Part shown: one piece after another, positions 47,208 to 59,245 of the stretch
How the letters are laid out: the number at the start of each line of letters is the position of its first letter
How positions within the stretch are numbered: the first letter of the stretch is position 1
From: Typhlomys cinereus
Lineage: Eukaryota > Chordata > Mammalia > Rodentia > Platacanthomyidae
Length of the DNA stretch: 64,000 nucleotides
Reading direction: 5' to 3'
NCBI GenBank assembly: GCA_023101885.1
Contig: JALPQD010000005.1
Span: 3,677,020-3,741,019 of the forward strand
Notes under the pieces: model-generated
Told to the model about the DNA's origin: nothing
Databases searched by the model: none
The model's input: only the letters and a program-made list of their open reading frames with translations
Program-made: the position numbers and the translations under genes

Positions 47208-48116
47208 AGTGAAGAATATTCCCAATGTGCTTTATAGTTAAAATTTGCAAAGCCCTCGTGTATAACTCATCATGTGTATAATGATGAGTTCTTAGGAACA
47301 TTGAAAATTGAAATCAGTTTTTTTAAATGGGTTCTTTTAGTATTGCTCCAGTTTGGTCTGGCGCTCAAGATCCTCTCACCCCATTCCATGGTACCTATGA
47401 GGACATAGGATTGCTGGTGTATATCACTTGATCTGGGGTGCTCAGGTCTTACTTGTTTTTTCCTATTATTTTAGAACAGCTGAGACATTTGTTTAGATTA
47501 CATCCCAGTATGTTTAGAATCAACAGTTTTATTTATATTCAAATATTCTCATCAGTACTGATGATATTCATTTCACTTTCTATATTTCTATATCAAGAAA
47601 TTGAATATAGTTCAATGAAAACCATTTTTGAATATTGCATTCAAAAGTCATATTTTAATCATAATTTAAATTTACTATGTGATTTTAGATTTATTGTAAT
47701 GGGACATAAATAGATTATAAACAAATATTGCACTACTAACTTTTTAGTAATCTAGAATATTCCTGAAGCTACTTATATTTCTTCTGATTAAAAGTGTAAT
47801 GTCATTTTATAAAGGGAGACTATTTGAATAGATTTTTGCAAGGGAGGATTAGGGGAAGGGAAGCACTGTAAGATCTGGAAGCATTTCCTTAAATTTCAAT
47901 AATGCCAGGAGTTGAAGACTACATCATTGTTTTCCTGATACCGGCTATTCTTCTTTAGTGACAAAATCTAGTTTTAGTGTTTTCTTTTTTTTATATACAT
48001 TTTTTATTATTATTTCAGCTCATAGAAACTTAATAGGTACACCAGTTCCCTCCCTCCCTCCTAGTTTTAGTGTTTTCTGATGGTAGTGATAATCATTTGG
48101 ACTGATTTATCTGTAG

Positions 48117-48245
48117 GCTAAGCAGCAGTTGAACCTGCGCACACATATGGCTGACGAAAATAAAAATGAGTATGCTGCACAGTTGCAAAACTTCAATGGA
48201 GAGCAGCACAAACATTTCTACGTGGTGATTCCTCAGATTTATAAG
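48117..48245 (+). CDS. Fnbp1l: Fnbp1l exon 7: F-BAR
   Basis: 129 nt, phase 0 at both ends, residues 171-213: AKQQLNLRTHMADENKNEYA then AQLQNFNGEQHKHFYVVIPQ and IYK. It holds the turn after the second long helix and the start of the next. The acceptor is tatctgtag and the donor AAG|gtaagt. The sequence appears essentially unchanged from other vertebrate Toca-1 proteins as I recall them. Confidence 0.97.
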
Positions 48246-48299
48246 GTAAGTTTAGTCCAGTTGTATTCAAAAGTTAGTCTTTAAATGTAACACTTGGAT

Positions 48300-48380
48300 T
48301 TTTTTCAATGCTAAGGATACAAGACTTTGCACAGGATAGAGCAAGTATTTGATCACTGAGCAACACTTCCAATCCCAAGA
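48300..48380 (-). mobile_element. ID-like SINE fragment
   Basis: gcaagtatttgatcactgag followed by caacacttccaatccc; antisense. Confidence 0.5.
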
Positions 48381-49334
48381 CTAAAGTATTAAAACGTACA
48401 CATCAGAATATTTTAAAGAATCACCAGATTGTAACCTCTTTACAATTATATATTTAAAAGGTAAATGTCTTTATTTTTAAATTGCAAGCTTGCCTATAAA
48501 TTTATTATTAGCTTATAAATAACCCACTAAAACTGATATTTTTGAGATAAACTATAATACTGTGCTGTATCGTTAAGTATTTTGACTATACTGTGGAACC
48601 TTAAGACTGCGTATTGTAATCTGTTACCTTGAGTTGGAGTTTATCTATTTGACACCACGCCAGAGTCAGTGGCATTCACGCAAGTGGCAGAAATGAAACT
48701 TGTAGCATGTTTTTGCTAGCCTGACTTCTGCCTGCTTACTTGCTGACTCTGCTAAACATAATCATATGGTAATTCATGCTTGAAGTTGCTTATCATTCCT
48801 GTACAGCATCCTTAATTATAGCAGTTACCAAGTAGGGAAAGACCCTAGAATTTTCATGTAGGTTAAATTGCTACTTTTTTAGGAAGGAGAGAAACAAGAA
48901 GATAGTGAAACACTGCTGAATGAGGGCCACTACCTTTCTTTCCTTATAAAGCCAGTAGAAGTACAAAGGAATTAGAGTGAAGAGTTGGTGATCATTTGAT
49001 CCAGAGAATCATACCTGTTAGTCCCCACTGGGATAGTATTAACTAGCCAAGTCTGTGGTAACCTTAACTTATAGGGAAGCTGTGTTCCTTTATGTTGTAG
49101 GGCCTGATTCTTTTGTTTGGAACTTGTAGAGCAGTCCTGTTTTCTGATGCCAGAAGCAGTTTCTATTACATAAAAGCAGGTCTTGAAATTAATTCCCAGG
49201 AGAAAAAAAGTGACAGGAACTGGAGTTTGAGAACTTGAGCAGTGTAGCTGCTTCTGAGGAAAATGTAGGTCAGTGTTCACAATAGGAAGTGCGAAGAAAT
49301 GCCTATAATTTAGGATCTTTTCCAGTGATACTTG

Positions 49335-49412
49335 TCAGTAAATTTTGAGTTGTGGGGATACAGTAATTGAATAGAATAGGCAAATACTCTACCAGTGAGC
49401 TACACTCAAATT
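49335..49412 (-). mobile_element. ID-like SINE fragment
   Basis: gcaaatactctaccagtgag and ctacactc; antisense. Confidence 0.5.
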
Positions 49413-49689
49413 ATATAATTACGTGCCACTTTGGTGATATGACTTAACCGTTCTCCTTCCAAGATTTCAACTCTTTATTAGTCACTATGAGCTGTGTGCT
49501 GTCAACTGTGTATATTTCATCCAGTGAGGTCTTACCAAAGTATTTCATTTATTTAAGGGTTAGAGGCTAGAAATCTCAGGCATGTATCCTATAGGTTTAC
49601 TGCTTTTTAATAGTACTAGAATTTATTCAAATAGATCTTTTTCTGAAAGCATTAACTAGAACTAATGTGACTTAAGAATAGAAGGTGGG

Positions 49690-49923
49690 GGCTGGAGAGA
49701 TGGCTCAGGGGTTAAGACTTTGCTTCGAAAGCAGATAGTCCTGAGTTCAGAGCCTAGGTCCCACGTAGAAGCATCAGATGGAAGAACAGCAGCCTGCATT
49801 TCCAACCCTGATGAGGTCCTGGGAAATCCCAGACTGAAGCAAAAAGGAGCTAAAAGCAATTCCCAAAGTCACTCTTGGTCCTCCACAGGGGAAGCAATGC
49901 CCTCTGATACACACGCCCGCACG

Positions 49924-49981
<58 letters not shown>

Positions 49982-49994
49982 AAAAAAATAAAAG
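49690..49994 (+). mobile_element. Lineage-specific SINE, older subfamily
   Basis: Full sense copy starting ggctggagagatggctcagg, with a CG/CA run and an AATAAAAAAATAAAAG tail. Flanked by gaatagaaggtggg (49676) and gaataaaaggtggg (49995). Confidence 0.9.
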
Positions 49995-50278
49995 GAATAA
50001 AAGGTGGGAAGAGTCAGGGGCAGGAAGCTGATAGTGGACGTTTTATAGAAGACTTACAAATCAGTGTCATCTGGTCTTTGGATGTTCTAAAATCCCAGTT
50101 TTTCATCCGTTTAGTATTTACTAGGCCTTGGGTTATAAGAATTGCTATGTCTATACAACAATGTTGAAAAGTATTAAAAAGAGTATACTAGGGTAGAAAT
50201 ATATAATTGGGGAGGTAACTAATTGTTCCCTTAAATAGGAAAATAAAATCTTCCCCCCTTTAAATTCTTGATTATTAG

Positions 50279-50425
50279 CAACTACAAGAAATGGATGAAC
50301 GAAGGACAATTAAACTCAGTGAATGTTACAGAGGATTTGCAGACTCAGAACGTAAAGTTATTCCTATCATCTCAAAATGTTTGGAAGGAATGATTCTTGC
50401 AGCAAAATCCGTTGATGAAAGAAGA
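50279..50425 (+). CDS. Fnbp1l: Fnbp1l exon 8: end of F-BAR domain
   Basis: 147 nt, phase 0 at both ends, residues 214-262: QLQEMDERRTIKLSECYRGF then ADSERKVIPIISKCLEGMIL and AAKSVDERR. This is the last part of the F-BAR fold, ending at about the domain's usual C-terminal limit near residue 263. The acceptor is ttgattattag and the donor AGA|gtaagt. The open frame runs on about 23 codons into the intron before a stop, which is read-through and not coding. Confidence 0.97.
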
Positions 50426-51295
50426 GTAAGTGCTTTATCATTGTCTCTGAGTGGATGTGTATCCTGTAACTTACAGCTTAAGTTAATGAAATAGCTTGGG
50501 AAAGGAAGAATCTTGTGGATACTTGGTTCTAAATTATATCCTTTAGGACAAAGCTTGCAATAAGTTAGACTCCTGCTATGAATTGAATTCTGAGGACTAT
50601 ACAAATTGTTAAAATTCTGATTCTTCACAAGAAACTATTTTCATCCCTCTCTTTTCTCTTAATTTTTTTTTTTTTTTTTAGTTTAGGAGCGTCACCTTTA
50701 ATTTATATATTTTATTTTATTTTTTAATTTATGTAGTTTAAATTGTTTTATTTTCTTAGCCTAGTACAAGTTTAGAGGAAACCACATAGTTTTGTTCTTG
50801 TTGAGAAAATAAATACAATATCATTATAACTTGAATAAAAGGTAACAGCATTTCATGTCTGGTCACTTCTTCCTAAATGCTGACTGAGTCATCAACAAGC
50901 ATATTGATTGGCACGGAGAATAAATACAAGAAAGAATAAGGGAAAAATTAATTCTGCTTAATCTTACAGCAAACTTATCAAGCAGATGTTAGTGCAGAGC
51001 CTTTCTGTAATGAATTAGAGCTTTAAATTAAAAAAGAAAGTGTTTTTGGCTTCTTTAGTTGAGAGTTCCAAAGTTTAGGTATGCATATAGATATGTGTAA
51101 TTTTTAAGTTAGTGTACTTTTCTATTGGGATTAAAATATTGGAGGCCTATTAGCACTTACAAAAGAAGAGATTGGTTAAGTCTGGTGATTGCTATAAAAG
51201 TATTTCTTTAAACCTTTTTAGCACTAATTAAAGTTCTGAAAGCTAACAGTATTATGAACAAGTAAAATGATTTAAATTTTGTTTCTTGTATATAG
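50426..51295 (+). other. Fnbp1l intron 8
   Basis: 870 nt, AT-rich, with no repeat that I recognise apart from a T run near 50665. It marks the start of the SINE-poor stretch of the gene. Confidence 0.8.
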
Positions 51296-51499
51296 GATTC
51301 TCAGATGGTGGTAGACTCCTTCAAATCTGGTTTTGAACCTCCAGGAGACTTTCCGTTTGAAGATTACAGTCAGCACATTTACAGAACCATTTCTGATGGG
51401 ACCATCAGTGCACCCAAGCAGGAGAGTGGGAAGATGGACAGCAAAACCACAGTGGGAAAGGCCAAGGGCAAATTGTGGCTCTTTGGAAAGAAACCAAAG
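51296..51499 (+). CDS. Fnbp1l: Fnbp1l exon 9: F-BAR extension and linker
   Basis: 204 nt, phase 0 at both ends, residues 263-330. It starts DSQMVVDSFKSGFEPPGDFP and runs through FEDYSQHIYRTISDGTISAP to GKAKGKLWLFGKKPK. The first part is the C-terminal extension that packs on the F-BAR dimer; the Lys-rich end starts the flexible linker. The acceptor is ttgtatatag and the donor AAG|gtaaaa, a somewhat weak match, as often seen before alternatively spliced exons. Confidence 0.97.
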
Positions 51500-52666
51500 G
51501 TAAAAGTCATGAAATTCCCAAATGCTAATCAGATTTCTTTTTTAGTAAGTAAATTAGGTAAAAAAAGGACAATGAATGGATAATAATTTGCTACTAATAG
51601 AGAGTATTTTCAATTTAAATGAGTCAGTTGACTTTTCACTGATTAGGAAACAGTTTTATACTTACTAAACATTATTTTTTTATTCATTTGAGATTTTAAT
51701 GAGAGGGGCTCAATGTTCTTGATTAACTTAAGCTTAAAAAAATCACATTTATTAAAAAAATCTTACTTTCTAAGATTACTTCTTATCAAACCCCAGCATT
51801 CAATTTGATGTTTGTTTTAGGTAGCTAAATGTAGCTCACCACATGAGTAAATGGAATAGATGAGTCCTTCATTTTTGTCAATTTAATGATTGTTTAGTGT
51901 GTCATATCAATAAGGAGAAGAAATGTGTAACTCTAATCTGATATCTGTAGTTATTAAGGTATACTTGATTACTGTAACAACTAACTACCTTTGGTCTTAT
52001 TATATCATTGTGTGTAAAATTTAATTAAAATTACATAGTTATAAAAAGTGAAATTATACTTAATTCAGGCTTTATATGCTTTTCTTAATATTGTCTAAAG
52101 ATAAGACCTTTTTAGACACATTGGAATAGGTGGAACAAGTTAGAAGTATAAGGAATACCAAAATTTACTTAAAAAGAAGTGAAATAATGATGAACTAGAA
52201 ATAGAGAGAAAAGCCATGAATACAATGAGAATTTTTTGCTTATTGTAATTGGTTATAATGTTAATATTTTATATGATAACTTTAACTGTAGATACTGCCT
52301 TTATCTCTTGACAAGTTACAAGTTAATATAACCTATATAGGAATCTGGCAGTGTTTATATTATACAAACAAGAAGACAATCTCTTTATCTAGATCATTTA
52401 GTTCTAACATTATAATTTGTGTACTCTGGAGTCTTAATCTATCAGTTGGTAAAAATGATCAAGTGAAATGATATATTTTCAAAGTAAATTTGACATTTTA
52501 GAATGATAGTTTTTGACAAAACTGTTTACTCTCATAATATTTTTACAGAAGATTTTATTTGAGATATATTTTGTGAAAAATATATTGCCAGAAATAGATT
52601 TTCATTTAGAAAAAAAAAAACTATGCACATTTGGCTTATTGATTCCTTTCTTTATTTCCATATTAG
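51500..52666 (+). other. Fnbp1l intron 9
   Basis: 1.2 kb preceding the cassette exon; AT-rich, no interspersed repeat seen. It ends in a pyrimidine-rich tract (gattcctttctttatttcc) before the exon 10 acceptor. Confidence 0.8.
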
Positions 52667-52825
52667 CCACAGTCCCCACCCTTAACCCCTACTAGTTTAT
52701 TCACATCCAGTACTCCTAATGGGTCCCAGTTTCTCACATTCTCCATTGAGCCCGTGCATTATTGTATGAATGAAATAAAAACAGGGAAGCCCAGAATTCC
52801 TTCTTTCAGAAGCCTCAAAAGAGGG
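52667..52825 (+). CDS. Fnbp1l: Fnbp1l exon 10: linker cassette exon (probably alternative)
   Basis: 159 nt, phase 0 at both ends, 53 residues (331-383) starting PQSPPLTPTSLFTSSTPNGS and ending PSFRSLKRG. It is a Pro/Ser/Thr-rich, probably disordered linker segment between F-BAR and HR1, with Ser-Pro and Thr-Pro sites open to proline-directed kinases. It is absent from the shorter FNBP1L isoform as I recall the family, so both forms are expected here. The acceptor is atttccatattag and the donor GGG|gtaagt. A TGCATG motif lies 24 nt past the exon end. Confidence 0.93.
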
Positions 52826-52848
52826 GTAAGTTAAATTATGGGGTGAAA

Positions 52849-52854
52849 TGCATG
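52849..52854 (+). promoter_or_regulatory. Candidate Rbfox splicing motif (TGCATG)
   Basis: TGCATG begins 24 nt after the end of the cassette exon 10. In Rbfox-regulated exons this motif in the proximal downstream intron promotes inclusion. I see no second copy in the next few hundred bases. The function is inferred from position alone. Confidence 0.5.
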
Positions 52855-53294
52855 ATGGCCTAACTGTGTGTGTAGTGTGGCTTTTAATACTCTCCACCCT
52901 CATTATAAGGCTCTCTCCTATATAAATATGTAGTTTAAAAAAACACCACAGAATTAAGTATAGCTGCCCTTAAGTTAAAAACAACTCCTCTTTATAACAT
53001 TTGAAATGTTCAACCATAAAAAAATGGTATTATAAAGAGGGTGCTGGGTACAATCATATTTTAGCTATTTTTTTGTTTATGTGAAATCATATGTCCGATA
53101 CCATTGTCTTGTAATGTATTTACATTTTTAAGACTTTCAGTAATTTGTCACTGGAGTTATTCTTGTAATAATTTGTCACTAATGCTGACTTCATTAAAGT
53201 TTTGTTCTGTTGACAGTAAAATGTCAAGTTTGATTTTTAATTGCCCTACCAAGATGTAGAAGTATAAAACATAATTTTAATACCTTAATAAAAA

Positions 53295-53445
53295 CTGTAC
53301 AAGCCTATGGGTGATACTTTCATGATCCCAGTACTTGAGATAAGACAGAGGTTTGAGTATTTGAGGTCACTCTGGGGCACATAATGAATTAAAAACTAGC
53401 CTTAACTGTACAGTGAGATGCTGTATTCAAAAAACAAAAATACAA
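53295..53445 (+). mobile_element. B1-like SINE, diverged
   Basis: gatcccagtacttgagataa, ctctggggcacataatgaat and a poly-A end; one of the few repeats in the SINE-poor stretch. Confidence 0.55.
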
Positions 53446-53764
53446 AGCAAGGCATGTTAAATACAATATCTGTTTCAGATCAGATTAATATGTGAGAAGA
53501 CATTTTGTAAATTTTAAGGTTTATAAAATTCTTTGGTATTATTGGTAATGTTTTTATGGAATTAGTGTTCTTGAACTAAAAAAGGAAACTTTTTAAAAAT
53601 AATTTTCCTTCTTTTAAAAAATTGACTAACCTTTAACATTTACTTATTCCTGATAGTACTTTGCAAATGAAAATGTATAGGTTAGTAAAATACAAATATA
53701 AAGTACTACACTTAGCAATGATTGTTATACTCCTAACAAATAAGTTAGGGTTAATCCATTGTGT

Positions 53765-53838
53765 TAGTAAGGTTAAGTTTTCTTAATTTTGGCGATTGAA
53801 CCAGGTCCTCTATCACTAATCTACATGCCCAGCTCTTT
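53765..53838 (-). mobile_element. ID-like SINE fragment
   Basis: ttggcgattgaaccaggtcc and ctctatcactaatctacatg; antisense. Confidence 0.5.
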
Positions 53839-56256
53839 AATTTTTCTTTTTTTTTATTTTATATGTCATGCTCTTAATTACGTGACTAAAGACTTCTTGT
53901 CATTTGAAAAATACAAGTGTTAAAACTATACATATCATCTGATCATTAGCAGAATACAATTACATTGAGCTCTTTCCTTCTTCCCATTCTTTTTCTTTTT
54001 TCTCTTTATGTAGACTCTTCTCAAATTAGAGTGCATTTTATCTACCTGTAAAAATATATTTGTTTAAGGCAAAATTACATTATTCTCTACAGTGGTATTG
54101 AACCAATATGACAGACTGCCCTGATGCTAGTAATGTAGAGAATATTCCAGTATATTGTTTTTCCCCTTCATGTCCTTGTTTTCCTCCAGTGACATGAACA
54201 CATCTCATCTGACTTACCCATTCATTGTATATAATACGGTCATTTATGATCTTCTGGAATGCTTCTGTGGATGAATTAGTATTATCTCCAGCATAGTTAG
54301 CACTTTTGCAAGCCTTTAATACTTGTCTGAGAGATTTTAAGAAATAGCATTTGGATTTCTATTGTCTGAGTCATGACAATTCCTAAGTTGCTTATCATAA
54401 ATGCAAGAAATAAATGGAATTCTATGAAAAAAAGTTTAAGCACTTAGAACTACAAGGCTTGGAGAAAAGCTTAGAATCATGTGCTGTTCAGCAACCAACA
54501 GGCAGAATTTTACAACTACCCTACTCAAAACCATTTATTTGCTTGATCATTATTTTCTCATGGTTACTTTAACTTGAAATATTCACACATTTGTTTTTAC
54601 AGTTTTTAAAAGCCAAAATTTCCTCTGAGTTGTAGCATTATTTACCGTAGCAGAGAAGAAATGTGCAAGGCAGGTGCTCTGGCCCACTCCATTAGGACAT
54701 GGAAAGACGGCAGGAGAAAAGCAGAAGAAAATTTTTCTTTTTTTTAGTATTTGGTAATACTCGGCAGTACTTACAAAAGTAATATGTACAAATATTTTCT
54801 TTCTAGTCAGAAATTTTATAAATATAGAATAATCCAGAAAGAAAAACAAACTTTAGTAAACTGGTTCACATGTTTTTACATAGATTTTTTTCTTCAGTCC
54901 ATTAAGCTGACAAAATAGGACTTGAGTTTTTTTTACTTTAAACAGCTGAATTGTATCCTTCAGTTCAGAAACTCCTGTTTTGCTGGATATTGTTTCCTAA
55001 GTAACTTTTCCAATATGCACATAAATATTTTTCAAAAGAGAAAGTAGTACGCTGTTCCCAGTAATGATGATAAGAGACATGTTACATCAGACCAATGTTT
55101 CTGAGTTTGATAGTGATACTAATAGATTTATTCTAAAGAATGAAGGTTCTGTCATTGCTCTCCGTGACATTTAATTTAGCCTTTAATAGATGTTTGGAGA
55201 CATATCCAAGACGTTTAATCAGCAAATCAATGCTTTTACTCCATAACCATTTCCTTTGACTTTCATTGGATGTCCCTTTTTGAAGTAAATAGACTGATCT
55301 AGCTTTATAACATGGTGCATGTTTTGTACGTCTAACTATACATAAGTCTGGACTTTCCAGCATTATTCCTTTAAGCTTTTATATATATGGAGTATAGTTC
55401 TCAGGATTTTGGTCCATTTTAAAACAAAATGGACCTAGTTATTTTGGTTGCTTTATTCTTTCTAGTTATCCTGTATTTACTAAGATGTAGTTATGGTGAT
55501 TAATGAAATTTGCTAGTTTATTGGTATAAAATATTTGCATATGAGAGTATGTATTTTTGCACCAGATATACATTACTTGTTTCTAAACAGACTATGTTTC
55601 TAATATTTTTACAAAGACCTTGAATTTTCACTGAAACAAATTTTTTTCTCCTTGTTAGTAAAACTAGATAATACAAAGTAAAAGCATTTGACATGTCAGC
55701 TATAATTATCCTGTTTTCTCTAAGAGATATTAAAATAGAAATTGGAAAAGTAACTATATCACTCAAAAATGTAGCTAGTGAAAACATAAGGCAAATACTT
55801 AAACTATTTAATTTCTTGTCTTACATATAATTTTGACTAGTAGTATTTAAATAATACCATGGTTATCGCCTTTATTTAAACCTTTTTATTTTCTCACCAT
55901 GAATTTTGTGATAGCACAATAATTTTTTTTCTTGAAACTACTGACAGTCTAAAGAATGTTTAGTTTAGAAAGACAATGGATAGCAAATGTCATCTTTTTT
56001 TTTTAAATAACCATTTATATATACATGGCCACTTCATCAGAGATAAGGGGTAGATATTTTTGCCAGAAATTGATTAAACTTACTTTTTTTAAATCTATCT
56101 AACATCCTTCACCTTTTCCTAAAAACATGATTTAGTGAACAAAGAAAAATGGTTTTGTATTATTTCATAGTGCTGGGGCTGCAGTCAGTACCTTGAAAGT
56201 CAAATGTGATGAATGCAAAGGTTAATTTTGTGAAGCTTGCTGCATAGTCTGAGTCA

Positions 56257-56292
56257 CTGTGTGTGTGTGTATGTGTGTGTGTGTGTGTGTGC
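56257..56292. repeat. TG microsatellite
   Basis: TG run with one TA interruption, ending in a GCGCACG step; not attached to a SINE. Confidence 0.8.
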
Positions 56293-57183
56293 GCACGTAC
56301 GTATACTTGTGTGCAATATCCTCTGTCAGTTATAGAAGCCTGTTAACTTTCAAAGGGTGGGTGGTGTTTCTACACTGTGAGAGCACTGTGGCCGATCTTC
56401 AGACTAATGCTTCATATTCATAAAGAATAAATTTTATTCAAATTGCTAAATTCGAAGTGTGTTTTTAGTTCTCTTTCAAGCATATGAATTTCAAAGTAAA
56501 ACCTGGAAAATAAGAAAGTGTATTTCAAAATTAAATTCAACCTATATATTTGTGTCTAATACATAATACATCTGGGAATTCTGGGTGATTCATTTTTTGA
56601 GAATGTTTTAAATTTGTATATACATTAAGTTTATACCTTAAAACTAAAATAAGGTTATCTTTACCAATTTGTGAAATAATGAAATATAAAAATTTGAAAT
56701 ATAAAATTTCAGGAAATGGTGCTTGCTTTAGTGCATTGGCAAGAACATTGTTCTTTTTAAAACTTTCACATAAAATTTCTATTTAAAATCAGACTTTTAA
56801 ATATCAGATCTGTTCCATTCAACTTTCAAATGTCACTTTTTGAAAATGAATGATATATGCAAAATCTACCTTTAAAAATTCTATTTAAAAAGTATGATTA
56901 TTAGAAGGATTATTTACTTATGAGCTTTAGTTAAAACTTAGAAAATATCTGCCCATTATCATCAGTGTATGTATGCTTTGCATTTTTTCTTTCCCTCTTT
57001 TTTGTGCAAGTAATTTGCTTTCCTAAAATGTGCTTAAATTTTTTTTTCTGGCATATTCTTTTGGGTTGTAAAATATATATGATTTATTTTAATGTTATAA
57101 AAACTATAGGTTATTGCATTTTCTGTATTAAGTTTCATGTGAATAATTTACCATTTCTTTCTGTTTTCCATTGAACTATTCAG

Positions 57184-57198
57184 TGGTCGGTGAAGATG
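57184..57198 (+). CDS. Fnbp1l: Fnbp1l exon 11: 15-nt microexon (WSVKM)
   Basis: Five codons, TGG TCG GTG AAG ATG, bounded by ttgaactattcag and gtaagc. The resulting WSVKM joins exactly between the end of exon 10 (LKRG) and exon 12 (GPALEDF), as in the long FNBP1L isoform known to me. It is phase 0 at both ends, so inclusion or skipping keeps the frame. It sits 4.4 kb from the previous exon and 2.8 kb from the next, and gene finders would easily miss it. The upstream tract (ccatttctttctgttttcc) is a good polypyrimidine tract. Confidence 0.9.
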
Positions 57199-58836
57199 GT
57201 AAGCCCTGTGTGCTGATCTATATACTGTGCCAACTTTAAATAGTTTTAAAGCATTGTTTTGTTTAATTCAAAACAAGTAGTAAAGTACATCCCACAGTTT
57301 CAATTTATGTGTTTTTTTTTTCTTTTTATAATTTAATTCATAGTCCCAACATATGCCACCAGTACCTTTTGATGTCCTAGATAATGTGGTTAACTGTCAA
57401 CAATCCATTAAATTCTTAAATGTTATTGGGTGGAGTCCTTGTCATGTTTTAGAGATTAATAAAATTCTAATTAAATATTACTTTTAAAGTTACATGGTGG
57501 AACAAAAGTTCATGTTGTACTGAAGTAATATTGAGAAAAATATTTTTGGCACCCTTTAAAAGTTTATATAAATTTAATTTGTAGTTTATTATAGCAATTA
57601 TAGATTTGTCCCAAAAGAAAAAAATTATTTCTACTAATTTCATTTTGAAGTTTATAAGCACAAATAATCTAATTATTGTATGTGTGAATGTGTGTGGCTG
57701 TGTTTGGAATGTTCCTTTGTACATTTATTTCACACAAATTAATAAACCCATATTATGAAGAACTAGCCCCCAAATTATTGGGAGTTTTCAGGCTAACAAA
57801 ATAGCTCTTAAATAACAGGTCACTGTCTGGATATTTACAGACCTTTTGCCAATTCTTTTGTAATAAGCCAGGTGATTAAATTCCTTAGAGGACTTCTTAA
57901 CATTAGGAGACAGAATGGGTTTAGTTTTTGTATTTTATGTACTAGGTTATAGATGCTGAAATACAATATTAGAAATGTAAGAGCTAGATATCTGTTATTA
58001 TATTTGGTGACTAGGTTCATTTAAGAATAGGCAGAAATCTAGCAAATTTATTCATGAATAATGGCCAGTTTGTTGCATTACCCAATAAATAAACTAAATA
58101 AATAAAGACCTACCTCAGTGAAATGTTTGTTAATTTCATTAAATAATTTTGAACTTTTCAGAAATCTACTTAAAATATATGTTTGTCTTTTGTTACTTAC
58201 ACGATAGTTGTGAATGCTTGGACTCAAGCTGTAATGGAGCTAGCAAATTATGTTGATAATTAGTAAATGTAAAGAAACTTAGTGTAGGAAATTTTGCTGT
58301 CCCATTATTTAGGTCAGATTCGGTTTTGCTGTTTCTGGTAACTGGGAGATGTAAAAACCAAAGCCACTTAGTCAGGTGCCCACTTAGCTAGGAAGCTGTT
58401 GATTGTCCAGTGTGTAGGCCACTGAGGACAAGTTTCTTAGGGATTTTGTTTAATTAAATATAGAATTTGATCATGGTTCTTCCTGAAAGTGAGTTGTTTT
58501 TAACAAGGAAATGAAATATTCTTACAGATAGTGAAATAAATCTGTTAATTGTAGGGAAAGTGATCCATTTGTAAGCTCATCTTAGCAAGTTTGAAAAATT
58601 GGATTATATACTTAACCATTTTGAAAAGAAAAATAATAGGTGTTAGATTTTGGAATATATAAGAAATTAATCAGGTTTATAGTAAGTAGGTTCAGTTGTT
58701 ACTAATATTGGTTGTATTGTAATTTGTAATAATGTATAAAGTGATATGTAAGAGGAAAATGGAGCCATGTGTGGTGGTATATGTGGAATATTTTGTACGC
58801 TACATTGAACACTTCATTTAAAAGAGGTCCTGAAGG

Positions 58837-59005
58837 AAAAGGGGCTAGGGAGATGACTCAGTAGTTAAAGTGCCTGCCAGGCAAAGCAAAAAACCAGAAT
58901 TTGGATTCTTCAGAACCCATGTAATCCCAATACTCAGGAGGCTGAGGAAGGAGGATTAAGATCTAGGCTAGACTATATAGCAAAACTCTTGTCTTCAAAA
59001 ACGGG
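58837..59005 (+). mobile_element. B4-like SINE (ID-type head plus B1-type body)
   Basis: ggggctagggagatgactca and tgcctgccaggcaaagc form the head; cccaatactcaggaggctga and actatatagcaaaactcttg form the B1-type body; sense. Confidence 0.65.
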
Positions 59006-59130
59006 TGGGGAAATCATCATTAATGAAAATCTGCACTTATATACTAGCTCTTTTTCTTAAGTTGCTTAGATCTCGAATATAAGAACATTAAGAGCTTTCC
59101 ATAAGAATCCTTCCTGAAGGATTATACCAA

Positions 59131-59245
59131 GGCCGTGCATGGTGATACATGCCTTTTAATCCTAGCGCTTGAAAGACTGAGGCAGGACGATCTTGATTTC
59201 AAGTTCTACACTACATAGTAAGATCCATCTTTAAAAAAAAGACAA
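59131..59245 (+). mobile_element. B1-like SINE
   Basis: ccgtgcatggtgatacatgc, cttttaatcctagcgcttga and cactacatagtaagatcc, with an A tail; sense. Confidence 0.75.

Larger units (their letters stand above)
46073..48116 (+). other. Fnbp1l intron 6
   Basis: 2.0 kb. It contains one old antisense SINE (46281-46536) and an ID-like fragment at 47113. 46540-47110 and 47210-48110 show nothing assignable. Confidence 0.8.
48246..50278 (+). other. Fnbp1l intron 7
   Basis: 2.0 kb, with ID-like antisense fragments near 48300 and 49335 and a full + strand SINE at 49690-49994. The rest, including 48390-49330, has no recognisable feature. Confidence 0.8.
52826..57183 (+). other. Fnbp1l intron 10, between the cassette and the microexon
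   Basis: 4.4 kb. The only repeats recognised are an old B1 (53295-53445), an ID-like fragment (53765-53838) and a TG run (56257-56292). The rest is AT-rich unique-looking sequence with a short perfect hairpin at 55411. The scarcity of insertions next to two alternative exons is treated as a finding. Confidence 0.8.

Noticed and set aside
51500..51583. C-terminal extension after exon 9 by read-through to a stop at 51583
   Set aside because: The open frame simply continues past the gtaaaa donor by chance; protein continuity to exons 10-12 shows normal splicing.
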